Counted from the first letter of the stretch, positions 1-12,307 are shown. The stretch is DNA of 64,000 bases from Trichodelitschia bisporula (GCA_010356995.1 ML996693.1:620001-684000), one strand, 5' to 3'. The notes: generated by a model not told the origin, from the sequence alone. Translations and numbers: made by a program.

Positions 1-1128
1 CTACGTATCGTTGCGGGCAAAGGCGAAAAACTCTACATGAGAACTCGTAACTCGGCATCATCGGAGAGTGCCAAACGGTCCAAGGAAATACTGGCTCTTC
101 CCGGGATATCTGAACTCAGTTTGCTCTTCGGGGACGATGTCGCAAATGTAGAGACAGCGAGAGAAGATATGCTTGCACAGATTCAGGGCTACCGCCCGCA
201 AGAGACTATTTTCGAGGTTGGCAAGCGAGGAGCTGCCAGCACTGAGACGGCAGAGCTCATGCGGAAAGTGAGGAGCAAGATAGATTCACGCAAATCATCA
301 ACTGTTAAAGGCTTCCCTAGCGGCTCCGAAGCACACGATTCCGGCGGTGTAGGCGGACTACTTTCTAACGATGCCGGCTTGGATGCGGCGGGTTCGGGCA
401 ATTCCGACGATGAATTCGAAGTCGTGGTGTCGGAAGACCCTAAGAAGAACAAGTCATCGACGAGCGATTCTTGGCAGGATCCAGAGCACTTCATCACCTA
501 CCTTCCTCGCGAAACGAACGCAGCTGAAGAGCGCGGCTACGGGGTTCATTCGGGCTCGAACAGCACGAAGTCCGAATTCATGGTGCAAGCCCGCGGTGCG
601 ACAATGGATCTCAACGCAGACGAGTCTCGGGGCTTTGCTGAACCTACGCGTGCAGGGGCGGGCATGCGGTGGGACAAAAAAAATAAGAAGTACGTCTCGC
701 GCGCGAATGACGAGGACGGATCGCGAGGCGCAAAGCTCGTGCGCGGCGAGAGTGGACAGAAGATTGCGGCGAGCTTCCGAAGCGAGCGCTTCGACACATG
801 GAGACGGTCCAATAAAATTGACAAGCTACCGAAAGTCGGCGACGCTGAACGCTCGTCGGGCCAGAGGGTGTCGAGCCACTTTGGCGGCGGTGGCAAGCAG
901 TTCCGCCACAAGCAGGAGAAGGCGCCGAAGGAGGCGGACAGGTTCCGAGATGACTACGACGAGCGCAAGAAACGGGTTGCCGAAGCAAAGGAGAAGCGCG
1001 TCGGGAGGTTCAAGGATGGACCGGGCAAAAAGGAGCTGCGCAGCGTTGACGATGTCCACAAGGAGAGGAGGCTCCTGGCGCAACGGCGAGAGAAGAACGC
1101 GCGGCCGACCAAGAAGCGGCGGATATGA
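1..1128 (+). CDS. DBP10: ATP-dependent RNA helicase Dbp10, C-terminal part (partial, 5' end outside window)
   Basis: Dbp10 (human DDX54) is a nucleolar DEAD-box helicase of 60S ribosomal subunit assembly. The frame is open from base 1, so the gene begins upstream; 375 codons are visible before the TGA at 1126-1128. The DEAD-box core is not in the window. What is visible is the region C-terminal to the helicase: the TRNSASSESAKRSKE linker, an acidic low-complexity stretch, then the DBP10CT-type segment at about visible residues 190-235 (FMVQARGATMDLNADE followed by RWDKKNKKYV). The tail is rich in Lys/Arg, as expected of a nucleolar rRNA-binding tail. No intron is evident. The family match is from memory and strong; the visible part alone could in principle come from a close paralogue, but DBP10CT is diagnostic. 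Confidence 0.9.
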   Translation, partial: LRIVAGKGEKLYMRTRNSASSESAKRSKEILALPGISELSLLFGDDVANVETAREDMLAQIQGYRPQETIFEVGKRGAASTETAELMRKVRSKIDSRKSSTVKGFPSGSEAHDSGGVGGLLSNDAGLDAAGSGNSDDEFEVVVSEDPKKNKSSTSDSWQDPEHFITYLPRETNAAEERGYGVHSGSNSTKSEFMVQARGATMDLNADESRGFAEPTRAGAGMRWDKKNKKYVSRANDEDGSRGAKLVRGESGQKIAASFRSERFDTWRRSNKIDKLPKVGDAERSSGQRVSSHFGGGGKQFRHKQEKAPKEADRFRDDYDERKKRVAEAKEKRVGRFKDGPGKKELRSVDDVHKERRLLAQRREKNARPTKKRRI

Positions 1129-4100
1129 GTGTGGTGTCTCACACGACCCTGCATGCTGCATCTTTGCCATTTCCTTACGACACTTTTTGGTGTGAGCATT
1201 ATTCGACATGTACGGATGTACATCAGAGCCTTGTGCCACTTTGGGTTTAGCCGTTCAGCTTTAACTACCTCCCCAGCCACGATTTGAGGCGCAGCACATA
1301 GAAGTGGCTTAAAATCGATAAATGCTACTTCTTGCTTCAAACACCAATGCGAATGAGGCACTTTTGATTTGTGACGTGCGTCACGGTGGCAGCTGCAGCT
1401 GGCAAAGCGGTGTGTGAACTTAGTTTCAACGAAACATCGCACGAAGAAACGGTGCTTCTTGAGGAACATGCGACATGCCAAGTGCCAGATGATATGCTGC
1501 TGCAAGGAGAGCTCGAACCGAATCCCATCTTCGGCTGCCACTCTGTCAGCAGCAGAAATCCGGGTTCGAGAGATTACAAGCAAGTGCACGGTGGCCCTCG
1601 CATGTAGAGAAGCCATTATATTGACGCAAATTTTGCCCTGCGCCCCGCGCATGTACTGTCTGCCGGTAGACGTCGTTAACTCTTTGTAGAAACGCCACAT
1701 TCGCCAGGGCTGGAAGCCAATAATGCTTGACAGGTGGGCATTGGCGCGCGAGGCCAGGAGCGAGAGAGCAGGACAGCTTTCGTGACTGAACTTTTTTCAT
1801 ACCAGCCCATGGATGCGTAGACAATTCGTCATGGACGATGCCGGCAAAGCAGTTGTCGCATTGAGCTTGCGCATTTATCGACCTCCGGCGATTTCTTTTG
1901 CATCGCGCCCCCGGGACCCCGGTCGGGTGGCCGAGGTGTCGGGGCCAAGAGCCTGCGATCCAATGGTGGCGCTTAATCGGTTAATCTTCCGATGCGGAAA
2001 GCCAGTTGGCGGCGTTTTTTAGGGTATCGAGGGGATGCATGGTGAGTCCAAGCACTTTTTCTCTATTTTCTTTCTTCCCTCCCCGTACTTCGTCAGTGCA
2101 AAGGTCCGAACATGACTCGGAAGTCGGGGGAAAGGGTGGGGTCTGGTATTGAAAGCCAAGCAAATTAGAGTATTGACGAGGCCAAACCACCATGCCGACG
2201 GCTCAGGAACGCGGGGAAAGGATCAGGTGTACGGTAGGAAAGCAGGATCTGCGCGGCGTAATAACAGTTGCCCTCTTCAACCCAGGAAATTACTAGTACT
2301 GGCGGCAAGGTCTCGGCCTCGGAGTCTCGATGTCATTGATGATCGAACTGCGGTCTGTGATGCCGTCTCCAGGACTGCCAAGAGTGTGGGTTGAGAGGAC
2401 TATCGAATTGGCACTAGGCATGCCAGCGATCAATGCTCAGATACGTGACCTCTGCTGTCGCTCATGACTTAGCCTAGAGGGTCAGCGGCGGGAATACCGC
2501 ACGGTGGGCCTGGCCGGCGGATTGTTGGATTGCGCCATGCGGTCATCATGCTACGGTATTCCATATGTGAGCGCATGCCACCAGAAGGGGGACAACGGCG
2601 CAAAGGCCAGCAGGGGTTGCTCGTTAGGTCTTCAGGAAGAGGGCACATCGGATCGGAACAGAACCTCGGGAGATTTCGTGGTGCTCGCGTACGGTTCATG
2701 CCGGTGTCCGAGCAGCGGACAAATACTTTCTGGGTAGACTGCGGGTTGTATATGGCGGGGTAAAGTAGTTAAGCGGATCTCCGGTTCATGACGTTTCCCC
2801 AGCTCTGGACAATCTCCAGCCGGCCTGAGCAACCGTGCAGGACGAGGCACAAGGGGTAACGATATAGCCGGGGATGAGGGCATACTATGATGTTGCTACG
2901 GTAAGGGGAGGAGGGACTATGCGGGCTTGCGGACTTGCGGTTGCAGTTGCGGAGAGGACGTCCCAACGAACCGAACCTCTTCCACTACATCCGTATTAAC
3001 GACGTCCTTGTGCCAGGGAATTCTTCGACTCTTTGCTGTTCTGCATTTTCCGGGGAGAGGGGGGGGGGCATTAGGAGCCGTTGGCCCGCAGCGATCTGGC
3101 ATCCGCGTCTCAGTCACTGCCGAGCCGACCTAGGGACGTGCAAATTCTTGTTGCGACTTTGCCGGATAGCAAGCAGGGCTTGACCCTGCAGCACAACCTC
3201 GTCTCGTCAATGGACCGAACCACCCACAGAAATTAAAGAGACATCGTCAAAAGAACGTCAATCGCCGACAACCTCGCAGCTGGAGCAGCAATGGGCAAAG
3301 CGCTCCTCGCCTTTACCCGAACACCCACTATCCCAACTAGACAGGTTACCTCTACAATACTCTTTCTTTTCGCCCTGGCATCGTTCCACATCGTATCCAA
3401 AATAGCCAATTATCTCCTTCATCACTGGCTTCAGGGGATAGGGATGGGCGAAGATGCCGATACCTTGCGCGCCGCAAAGCTCACCTTCGTTCATCCCCCG
3501 TTACCGCAACTTGCCCTTTCGGAGCAAAACTCTTGAAAGGCTAGTTGATGATGGGCACGATGCAAAGCTCCGGCAGCTCATCGCACGCTCCGGCGCTTCA
3601 TTTGCTGCGCATCTCCCTTCGCCACTGGTACACCTGCACGGCCACTGTCAAGCACAGCTGAACAGCGCATCGCCACACCGCCCGCATGTTGGGGTAAGTG
3701 GTGCGTCCAGCCAACCAGACAGTGGGGAATTCTTCTGGAAAATGTGTCAAACGCAAGCCGGCAACGAAACCAGGCTAAGGAGCCTGGGTGTCGGACGACA
3801 TGGACTGACTTGTTGGTCTTCGGTGGTCTCAGCCGGACACATCCATCACAATGTGACATCGAGGACGTGACGGGCGCTTCCGTGCAATCGTGCCACACGT
3901 TCAGTTACCAGTCTCACACTGCCCAACCTGTCACCGAGGGCATCGCGGCCAGATCAACCAATAACGTACAATCTCCCACTGCCTTGAGGGATTGATGCGC
4001 CAAGTCTAATGGCACCCACGTCCCAAGGCTCCGTTGCTCCATTCAACAGATCGGTAAATTCAAATAGTTGGCGGATCTCTCTTGATCACTCAAACACTCA

Positions 4101-6713
4101 CCAGATCACGACAGCAGGCTTGACCGGAGACGCCGATGTGATGGTAGGAGCACCGAAGCAAAAGAGACGTCTAGGAGGCAGGTTCGGAAAATATAGCGGG
4201 TAGTTCGTATTGTCCGCCAGCTCGGTGGCTCTTCAGGAAAGATGGCGCAAGGCCACAGAGAGTGGAGGGGGCTGGGGCGTTTTTTTTCCCACGCAAGCAC
4301 CCGTCATCCGTGCGAGGCAGGCTGGTGCATCATCTCGGCCTGTGCCACCGGCCCGCTATCCTGAAAAAGCTTCGGCCCTACAGCGGAACACTTTTGCTCA
4401 CTGCAACCGGCTTCCGTCGAGGACAGGCCGGTGCAAAAGACTACAAAGTACGACTGAAGAGTGATCTGGGGAGGGACAGGGTTAAGAACTGTTCAACTCA
4501 ACTATCGGAAGATAGCCAGGTAGAGTCTGGGGCTACTGGCTGCGGATAGGTTCGAATTGGTACCGTAAGTCAAGGGCCAATTGGGCGTTCGACGAAGCCG
4601 ATGAGGTCAGGCTGGCCGATCGCACTTCCCAGATCTCGGAGGGATCACCGCCTTAACTTTGGCAAAGAAAAGAAGCACGGTGCGGCTGTGACAGCGTGCC
4701 AAATCATGTACGCAACGCTTTGCCGGTTGGTTGGGTGGCTCGCAAAGTCTCCATCGAGGTTTATTAACTCCCTCAAGCCACAATAGTCTTGGGTGTCTTT
4801 GAGATGGAAAACAGACCAGTCGGGACAATACTCTCGTGGCCTCGGCGGTCTTACGGAAGACGGGCGTGTACGGTGGATCAACTTCACCGTCATCGGAGGA
4901 GTCATAGGGAGATGTGTGCTTTCTACGGTACATAGTTCTAGGGGAAGGTAAACAATTTGATGACAAAGTAGGCAAAGATTGACAAGACCGGAGGCAGCTG
5001 GCGCGGCTGTCGGCAGTTAACTCCGGAACATGATTCCATTCGTCCCGTGTTTGGAGCGAGGCAAATGGCCGAAGGCAGGCACGATCCCACCCGTCCTTCC
5101 GAGCGTGAGTGTGGGGGATCGTTGTTGCCGGACCTTCATGGCGTAGGGCGAGGCGCCGCGCGGCTGCAGCGAAGACAGGCCAGGCCCTGCGGGGGAGAGA
5201 CCGGCGAGGGGAAACGGGGCGCCGGAGAGCAGCCGCAGGCCGTTTTGGGCGGGGGAGGGGTGGGGGGGTTTGGGAGCGGGAAGGGAAGGGAAGGAACAGG
5301 TCAGGGCCGGGAATGTCAACATTTTGTCAGGCGTTGACAGGTGTGTGGCGTGCCTACCTTGCGACCGGATACCCTCGGACCTTTTTGAGGGTCTCCCCTC
5401 TCGAGAACATGTCGTGCCTGTCGACCTACCATAATGGCACTGACTCCGTGGGCAACTTCGGAATTCGGGGACACGCATTCTTTCACACCAAGGTGGACTG
5501 TGGAGTAGATCTGTAGTCCGCATGGAAAGGACAGGGTAGGAAAGCATGACGATGCGGGGCGAGCTCCTGCGTAGTGATTTGATGGAGGAGGGGAAAGTGA
5601 TAGGGGACACCTACTGCCCCCCTCCCCTCCCCTCAATGCTTCATTACGAAGTGCGTAGCCACATATCTGTCAATCACGGCGACGCCGCCACACCGTAATA
5701 CGTAGATACCTTTCCTTTTTCTACTTTCGGCCCTGCCTTGCCGTTAATATGGGCAATGGAATCCTCACCTGATAGAAGGCACGCCAGCCTCCGGGCGCAG
5801 CGCTTCACTACGGTAACAAATGGAGCTGCCGAAAAAGATAGGAGAGATAGCTGCAACAGGCATGATCAGTTTTCAATGAAGACAACTCAGAACTACTAAG
5901 CTTTTCACCATTCACCGCACAATGGCATACTTCACCTACACTCCCACACCCGCAGGCAACGCTGCCAAAAAGGATTCGCCCGTTTCCAAAAAAAGGTGGA
6001 TCGTCTCAATTGGGACATTGGGGCTAATCCGCATACAGGTTTGAGTTGTGGACGTTGTTGAGATGCAGGCTATCTATTGGATAACGGTCGGTCGAGTTGC
6101 AAATACGAAGAGCCTACTGGCTGGCCTGACGTTTGCAAATACCTGCAAGCCGCCGAGAGGGGGAGGCGGGGAAGGAAGTGGGGGAACAGGGTAGACAGTA
6201 CGTACCTTTCCACTTGTATCTCTGCCTATCAAATCCATTCGTCCGTTCCCATTACCGTGTACCTCTCTCTCTGTGAGGGTGAGGGTTGATAGGATCGTCG
6301 AATCTATTTCCATGTGCAGGTGACCTTGGTGGCTGGCCAAGAAGGCTGGACCAGGGCGGTGCATCGAGTCTACCGTATAGGCCGCCGTTCAGCCACTGCA
6401 TGCACGCGTATAACTTCTGTCGCCATAGGAAGGAAGTATGGATATGGGGTTGTGGGATTGGGGGAGGGAGGCGCAACAGCTATCGCCGGCGTGTGTCTTG
6501 CTGGTTGCGGACAGATGCCTAGCGTGATAAGGACTGCGAGTTCTGAGGAGGCATGAGCAGATTTCCCTAACGGTGGATTCTCGGTATCGCTGCAGTTGTA
6601 TCCGCACATCCGTACTGCGTAGCTTTATCAAGAGCGGCAGCGGCAGCAGCAGTGTCTAACAGGTAACTGACATTAGCAACATCAAATGGACAAGCCTTCT
6701 TTCCGCCGTCGAG

Positions 6714-6743
6714 TTGCAGTTGCAGTTGCAGTTGCAATTGCAA
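6714..6743 (+). repeat. TTGCAG/TTGCAA hexamer repeat
   Basis: Five tandem hexamers, three TTGCAG and then TTGCAG-to-TTGCAA variants, in gene-free DNA. Confidence 0.85.
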
Positions 6744-6860
6744 TTTTGCTTGGTCGACGATCACCCAGGTTCCTGTTCCTCTGTGCCTAGGCTAACGAAC
6801 ACATCACGACAAGGGAAGAACTTGCTGACCTTAGGGGGAGATTCCGATCCACATCCTCGG

Positions 6861-6887
6861 TGCAATGCTTGCAATGCTTGCAATGCT
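6861..6887 (+). repeat. Three perfect TGCAATGCT 9-mers
   Basis: Three exact tandem copies of TGCAATGCT followed by a degenerate continuation (TTGCTAAG). Confidence 0.9.
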
Positions 6888-7017
6888 TTGCTAAGAATGT
6901 CTACCCAGGAGTGTACCATAGAAGAGAGAATGCGTGTGCCTCCTCTCCAGAACCGGGTTGATATAAATTTCATTTGTCCATGGACGATATTAGAGAGTGT
7001 AGTGTGTAGTGATACTG

Positions 7018-7026
7018 TACGGAGTA
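7018..7026 (+). promoter_or_regulatory. TACGGAGTA 9-mer, intergenic copy
   Basis: One of four exact copies found by eye (others at 7514-7522, 24071-24079 and 63208-63216, the last three as TACTCCGTA). All lie outside genes. Function unknown; listed once here for the set. Confidence 0.4.
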
Positions 7027-7210
7027 TGGTACCATAAGCCCTTGAAGCCCTCCCGAACCGAACCCCCATGGTAGTCTCTGCATCTTTTGGCCGCCGCCCT
7101 GGCCGCCCGCCGCCTTGTTCTCCATTCCCCAATGCTTCTCTCCAATCACCAGTGGCCAATCCCTTCTCCATACTCCAACCAATCCATTTCCTCCCCCTCA
7201 CTCACTTCAC

Positions 7211-7423
7211 TCTCCACCACCTCTACCACCTCTACCGCCTCTACCACCTCTACCACTTCTACCACCCCTACCACCTCTACCACCTCTACCACCTCTACCA
7301 CCTCTACCACCTCTACCACCTCTACCACCTCTACCACCTCNNNNNNNNNNCTACCACCTCTACCACCTCTACCACCTCTACCACCTCTACCACCTCTACC
7401 ACCTCTACCACCTCTACCACCTC
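7211..7423 (+). repeat. (CTACCACCT)n minisatellite, interrupted by an assembly gap
   Basis: More than 20 near-perfect 9-base units of CTACCACCT are visible; variants such as CTACCGCCT and CTACCACTT sit at the left edge. Ten N at 7341-7350 fall inside the array, so the true copy number is unknown and probably collapsed in assembly. Because the unit is 9 bases, all frames stay open, giving spurious Thr/Ser- or Pro-rich frames on one strand and Val/Glu or Gly/Arg frames on the other. The strand is pyrimidine-rich and its complement carries repeated GGTGG. Confidence 0.95.
7341..7350. other. Assembly gap (10 N)
   Basis: Ten N inside the 9-base minisatellite; the size is probably a placeholder. 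Confidence 0.95.
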
Positions 7424-9603
7424 CCCCCATCCCACCCCATCTCATCCTTCGGCCCACCCTCCGAAAGTTCCAACCAGTCGGGCGAGGTCTCTTGTCATTG
7501 TTAACTTGTCAAGTACTCCGTAGTGCGTAGGACAATAATGCTTTACCGATACCCTTTCTCCTCGGCCCTTCGGTACCTGCCGTTGTGCATCACCATCCTA
7601 CTACTCTCGCCCTGTCACCATACAGAAGGGCTATGGTACTCCGTCCTCATCAATAATCTATCTCTTGATAGTTTCTCAGTTCTCAGCTTCTCTAGCTCTG
7701 TTTGTCCGTTACAAGCTTCAGGATAAGGTCATCTCCCACTTGCGATATCTTCCCATCTCCCACGTGTCAAATATCTTCACCCACGTCCACATCCACGTCC
7801 GTCCATATCCTCAACCCTATCCCGCACACTTCCCCCTCCCCACTACCACCACCACCACCACCACCACCACCACCACCCCGCTCCCGTCCGTTCTCTACCC
7901 TTCTCCCTCAACTACCCCTTCCGCTCTATCGTTGCACATCTCCACACAGTCTGACTGTTCGTGATATCGTCTCAGTCTTTGCCAAGAGACCCAGAAAAGC
8001 GACCTTGGGGTTGGCCACCAAGTTACTGCGTCCATACCCAAAATGGAGCTTCATGCCCTGATACTGTACACACTACACCTCACATCCGTGCTCTCCTCCT
8101 CACCCCGCATACCGAGTCCCCGTATCGTTTCCTACACCCCCCTTCATATTTCCCCCTTCCAATAGGCGATCCCGCACCCTTGACGCCTCTGCCCTCTCCA
8201 ATCTGAGATTCACTTCTTCCCGCCTCCCGGTGTGCGAACTACGCACAGCTGAGATCCAGTAGGGCCTATGGTCCCGCGCATACAGTATTTCGTACACAAC
8301 CGCGCCCACTATTCACCCCCTCCCCTTCCAAGCACACGCGCCTCTCTTTCGCGCCTCTTTCTCCTTCGGCCTTTTGCCCTCCTCAACCACACCTCTCCTC
8401 CTCCCCCTCCCCTCTTCTCTCCCCCGCCACCTTTCCTACTACCACTTCCACTACCACCACCCCTTCTCCCTCAAGGAAAAAAATAAATCACTGTCATCTT
8501 TACTCACCCTACATAGATCTCAAGCACTCTCTACTATCATCCACCACTAGCATTGTGGCTGCGAAACTCATCCCATGCGATCATGGCGGCTGTACGTGCC
8601 GGCCTGACTTGCATTAACCGGGAGTCAATCCCTCCTCCACACTTCCCTCCCCCACCCACCATATTGCCCCAGTCTAAGCCTAAAAATGCAAGCCAAAGCA
8701 TTGGAGCTAAAGAGCCTTGAGAGCTTGGAGCTTGGATCTTTGTGGAGACCTTGCCAGATGCTCGAGAAATGGTCGAGAGATCAGCTACCTAATAAGTCAC
8801 CTTCGTTCGCAAAGGACCCAATTCGCCCATATGGATCACTTTTATTACCCACCCCATCCCCCTTCATAACCGTACCCCTCTCTGGCCTTCCTCTAGACCT
8901 TTACATATCTGTAGCCCAGAGGTCCCCCAAGGGCCGGGTGCACATCGCATAGCGACATCGTCAGCCTTCCCCCCCCCCAGCAAACCCATTAACCCGGCAA
9001 AAGGCGACGAACAGTATCCCACCGCTTCACGCTGCACTGTTGCCGACCATTCCCTGGCCACTTGCCTTCGATACACATCGTCACCAGCTGAAACTCAAAA
9101 GTACAACCTGCAATATATCACGCCAGTCTACCACCGTCCTCCCCTCCCCCCCTCACTCTCCAACGCAAAGAGGCGGTCCGATAGCCACACCCCACTTGTG
9201 AAGCATTTCCGAGTCTCATAGTCTCACCATGACCCGAAAGTACCACCGGTGGTGAAGTTGACAACAAGGAAAAAGGTACCGATTCACGATTTCTTCTGTT
9301 GCTGCTTTGCCTTTCCTTATTTCTTTGCGCCGCAATCGAACAATTTTCGCCAGTTAATTCTTCATTTCCACTGCACTTTTCCCACTGCATCACACAGAGA
9401 CAAGTCGGGCTAACCAGGCCAGGTTTCCTGTCGAGTCTCATAAGTCGGTCAGTCGGTTGATCGCGGCATATTGGTACGCTTAAGACACCCATTTCCCGTC
9501 AAGCTTCCACCAACACATGTTTTTTGCTTTCCAGACTCGGAATCTTGAGCCGGCTGTCAAGCATCTCCAGCCCTCCTTGGGTAACCAATAACTTCGCGGC
9601 GCT
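7424..9603 (+). promoter_or_regulatory. Pyrimidine-rich region upstream of the PAS regulator
   Basis: About 2.2 kb immediately upstream of the ATG at 9604. From roughly 7.4 to 9.2 kb the plus strand is dominated by C and T, with many CCTCCC, CCCCTCC and CTCTCC runs. In fungi, long C/T tracts on the coding strand are typical of promoters and long 5' leaders. I infer a long promoter or leader for the downstream regulator. No coding region is supported here. A copy of TACTCCGTA lies at 7514-7522. Confidence 0.45.
7845..7877 (+). repeat. (ACC)n microsatellite
   Basis: Eleven or so tandem ACC triplets within the pyrimidine-rich leader. Confidence 0.9.
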
Positions 9604-11644
9604 ATGTATATGCTCGCACCATCCACACACTCTAGCCTCCCAACGAGCTCAACTTGGCGACTGCGGGGACCTGATCTAACCCTAGCGAAGTCTCCCCAGT
9701 GGTCGTTCTCCAGCTTGGACGAGCAGGTCTACCCGTCTCCCCCGATGTCAAATTCCCCAACTACGCCAAGACGGTCCTCCCACTTTACCGAGCAGGATAG
9801 GTCCGCATCCGGCGTGGAAGAGACGGTAGTTGGCAGTGTTCTGCCTCCTAGTCGATCTATCCAAACGAGATCTGGTTTCATGGCAGGCCAGGTACTCCCA
9901 GTTCCTGCGCCGCAAGGACAGGCGCGACATGTTTACGCTTCTCAGCCTGGTCCGTATTTTGAGCAGCGATATGAACTCCAGCCCCGTCCGTTGGCGAGCA
10001 CTCAGCACCTTGGGCAGCCTTACTCGGAAGGAATGCCGCTAGGCATGCATGCCCCGGCTCCGATGCTGGGAATGCAACCTCCACGAACCCAGTTGCTTGC
10101 CAGCCCCTACGCGGGTCCGACATCAATATCGGCGGTGGCCAGTTCGCGGTTTCCGCGGACGTCTCGACGAGCTAAAGCTCATGTCGCGAAGGCTTGTCAG
10201 AACTGCAAGAAGGCACATCTCAGCTGCGATGACGCTCGGCCTTGCGCACGGTGTGTGGGTTCGGGGAAGCAGGTAGTTTCGTCTCGTGTGTTGCCCTTTC
10301 AGCTTTTACTAAGCAACGGCTAGGCTACCTGTATCGACGTTGAGCATAAGAAGAGAGGCCGACCACGTCTCCGCGATGACCGAGATCGCCCCGAAGTGAG
10401 GGCGCAGTCGACCAGCCAGGCACCTCATAGCATTCAGGCCCCAACGACAGGATTGGGACATCGTCGAGCAGAGCCATTCCGCATTCTCCGCTCGCATGAT
10501 TCGGAGGACCGAGAGCGTGGAGGACTGCCAGCTGGAGTACCTCAGATGGCCTACAGCTCGCGTAGTTATGCTCAGCTGGAGCCTCCGATCGGCGAAGCAG
10601 GATCGTACTATACCCAAGGGCTGGAGACGTCTTCCCCCCCCCCACCACCGCTCGTCGCTTATCTCAATCTCAACTTGAGGATCTTGAAGGCTAACGACAC
10701 CTTTCGAGACTTGCTGGCTGATGGGAGGGACGTGCGCGGCCGGATGCTCTCCGACTTTATGGCCAGTGGGCACGATGAGGCGCTGCAGCGACTTCAGAGC
10801 GAGCTCAGAGACGAGCGGAGTCGTCGGGAACCAACTTTTTTGCCAAGTATATTTCCTGACGAGCAAGAGCAGAATGCTGTGCAAGGGCTGGATGAATGGG
10901 ACCTTGAGGGTTGCGCAGGGATACGAAGATCGCAGCAACACATTCAGCTTCGTCCTATCAAGCGGCCGAACGGAGAGGATGCATGCTCGTATCAGGCTGG
11001 CAAGGACGTCCATATTTTTTGCCACCATTACTTTGCAACGGTTCATCTCACCACCGGTCCCAACACCACGGGTTCCCTATGCGAGAGTTCCGCCGTTCGA
11101 GACGGTACCGGGCATGTCGACTCTCCACACAACACCAGGATTGCGAGAAGCCACCTTCTACAGCCAGGGACCTCCATCTCCCTACACTTCCGCACCATCT
11201 TCGCCTTTTTCCAGCCTACATAACCTCATGACGACACTGTCACCGGCTCCGCACAGCGTCGCGTCCTACAGCACCGCGCCTTCAGGGGGGCGAGAACACA
11301 CTTACTTCCAGCGGTCGATCATGCCAGCCGCGACGAGCGCCGCAATGCAACCCCCACCCCCTAGGCTTTCCCGCTCGCATTCCACCGCCTCTGGGCAGCG
11401 GCCAAGCTCCGCAAGAGAAAGGAGCCGACCCGAGCCTCTGGGCAATCTGCAGCTGCCGCCGATCGTCAGCAGCGCACCAACCACACCTCTGGCAAGTCAG
11501 TTCTTTGAGCACACCCAAACTCCTCCTTCGCAAGTCGCTGGCAACGTTCGTAAACGATCTGCTGCTGACCGGTCGGAAGAGGTTGAGGATGATGATAACC
11601 GCAAACGACGACGGTTGAACATCAAGGAAATAATCGAAAAGTGA
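9604..11644 (+). CDS. Zn2Cys6 transcription factor with PAS domain; one frameshift in the assembled sequence
   Basis: Putative nuclear DNA-binding regulator. Exon 1 is 9604-10272 and exon 2 begins at 10324 after a 51-nt intron (GTAGTT...CTAG, branch-like ACTAAG). The join completes the cluster: C198-x2-C201-x6-C208-x5-C214-x2-C217-x8-C226, followed by a basic linker (HKKRGRPRL). A PAS-like fold follows, from LVAYLNLNLRILKAND to RLARTSIFFATITL. Inside it the frame changes: coding runs in one frame to DEWDLE (codon ending 10908) and resumes one base later as VAQGYEDRSNTFSF. A single extra G in the GAGGG run at 10908-10910 explains this, and no intron of workable length does. After the PAS part comes a Pro/Ser-rich tail and a basic C-terminus (NRKRRRLNIKEIIEK). 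Read across the shift, the product is about 662 residues. The indel may be an assembly error. The target genes are unknown; I do not recognise a named orthologue. Confidence 0.8.
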
Positions 11645-12307
11645 TGCTCAAAGCGTTGCGCGACGAACGGCACCACTCGCAGGTTGACATGAGCCGGGCT
11701 CATTGTCTGGTGTCCTCGACTTGAGGACGCGCGAATACGGCGATGAAGACACGCGACTTTATATACACTTTAATGCGTTATCTAGTAGCACGCACCCCTT
11801 TCTCTGCACACATCACCCATTGTTTGATTTCTCGCATCGATAAGACCCAGCATTGTTTTGGCATCATAGATTACGGTAAAGCGGGATGAGAGCTTTCAAA
11901 GCATACGTGGCGTTCGTTTTACCTGGGAAGGTCTGTCCCATTGCGATACCCTTTTCATGTCTTCGTCGTTCAGCGGGGATTTCGGTGGGCGGTGAATTCG
12001 TTTGTTTCAGAGTAGCTGTTGCGGCCCTGCTTTAGGGGGCACGTAACTCTTCCCTACAGGTTGTTCCAGGATGTACATAATGTTTTGTTCCACAGAAGGT
12101 CGAAAGGTACATTTGAATCGAGACTCTGGCTCCGATGCGGTTCCGTGTTGGATACATGTCCACGACCTTTAGTACAGTTAAATGCATGACACTCCCAACA
12201 CCTGAGATCCGGTACCTAACTCCCATAATTCAAGCTATCCCAGTCGTGGAGTCACGTGTCCGAGCCAGATGAGACGAACCTTCTATCCAGGGCAGACCGA
12301 CGGCAGC
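11645..12307. other. Convergent intergenic spacer
   Basis: 663 bases between the 3' ends of the PAS regulator and the J-protein gene. It holds A/T-rich patches suitable for 3' ends (TTTATATACACTTTAATG near 11.76 kb). No gene is seen. Confidence 0.6.

Larger units (their letters stand above)
1129..7210. other. Gene-free interval between DBP10 and the minisatellite
   Basis: About 6 kb without a coding region I can support. Open frames of 60-250 codons occur on both strands but overlap each other, have no recognisable domain and show no splice-consistent continuation. The G+C level looks similar to the flanks, and no transposon protein fragment is readable. Local features are a G/C-rich patch at about 5.05-5.3 kb, short TTGCAG and TGCAATGCT tandem repeats near 6.7-6.9 kb, and one copy of TACGGAGTA at 7018-7026. 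It may hold non-coding transcripts, but the sequence alone does not show this. Confidence 0.6.

Noticed and set aside
954-1700. 248-codon minus-strand frame overlapping the DBP10 end
   Set aside because: It overlaps a real gene antisense, has no recognisable motif and a composition unlike the neighbouring proteins.
4545-4560. GGTTCGAATTGG as a tRNA B box
   Set aside because: The 3' half does not match GGTTCGANTCC and no cloverleaf or A box could be drawn around it; the same holds for GGGTTCGAGC near 63588.
5017-5636. Several 100-200-codon frames in the G/C-rich patch
   Set aside because: G/C-rich DNA is poor in stops; frames occur on both strands with no conserved motif.
7068-7530. Thr/Ser- and Pro-Leu-rich open frames over the minisatellite
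   Set aside because: The 9-base repeat unit cannot create stops, so frames stay open by construction; they also run across N.
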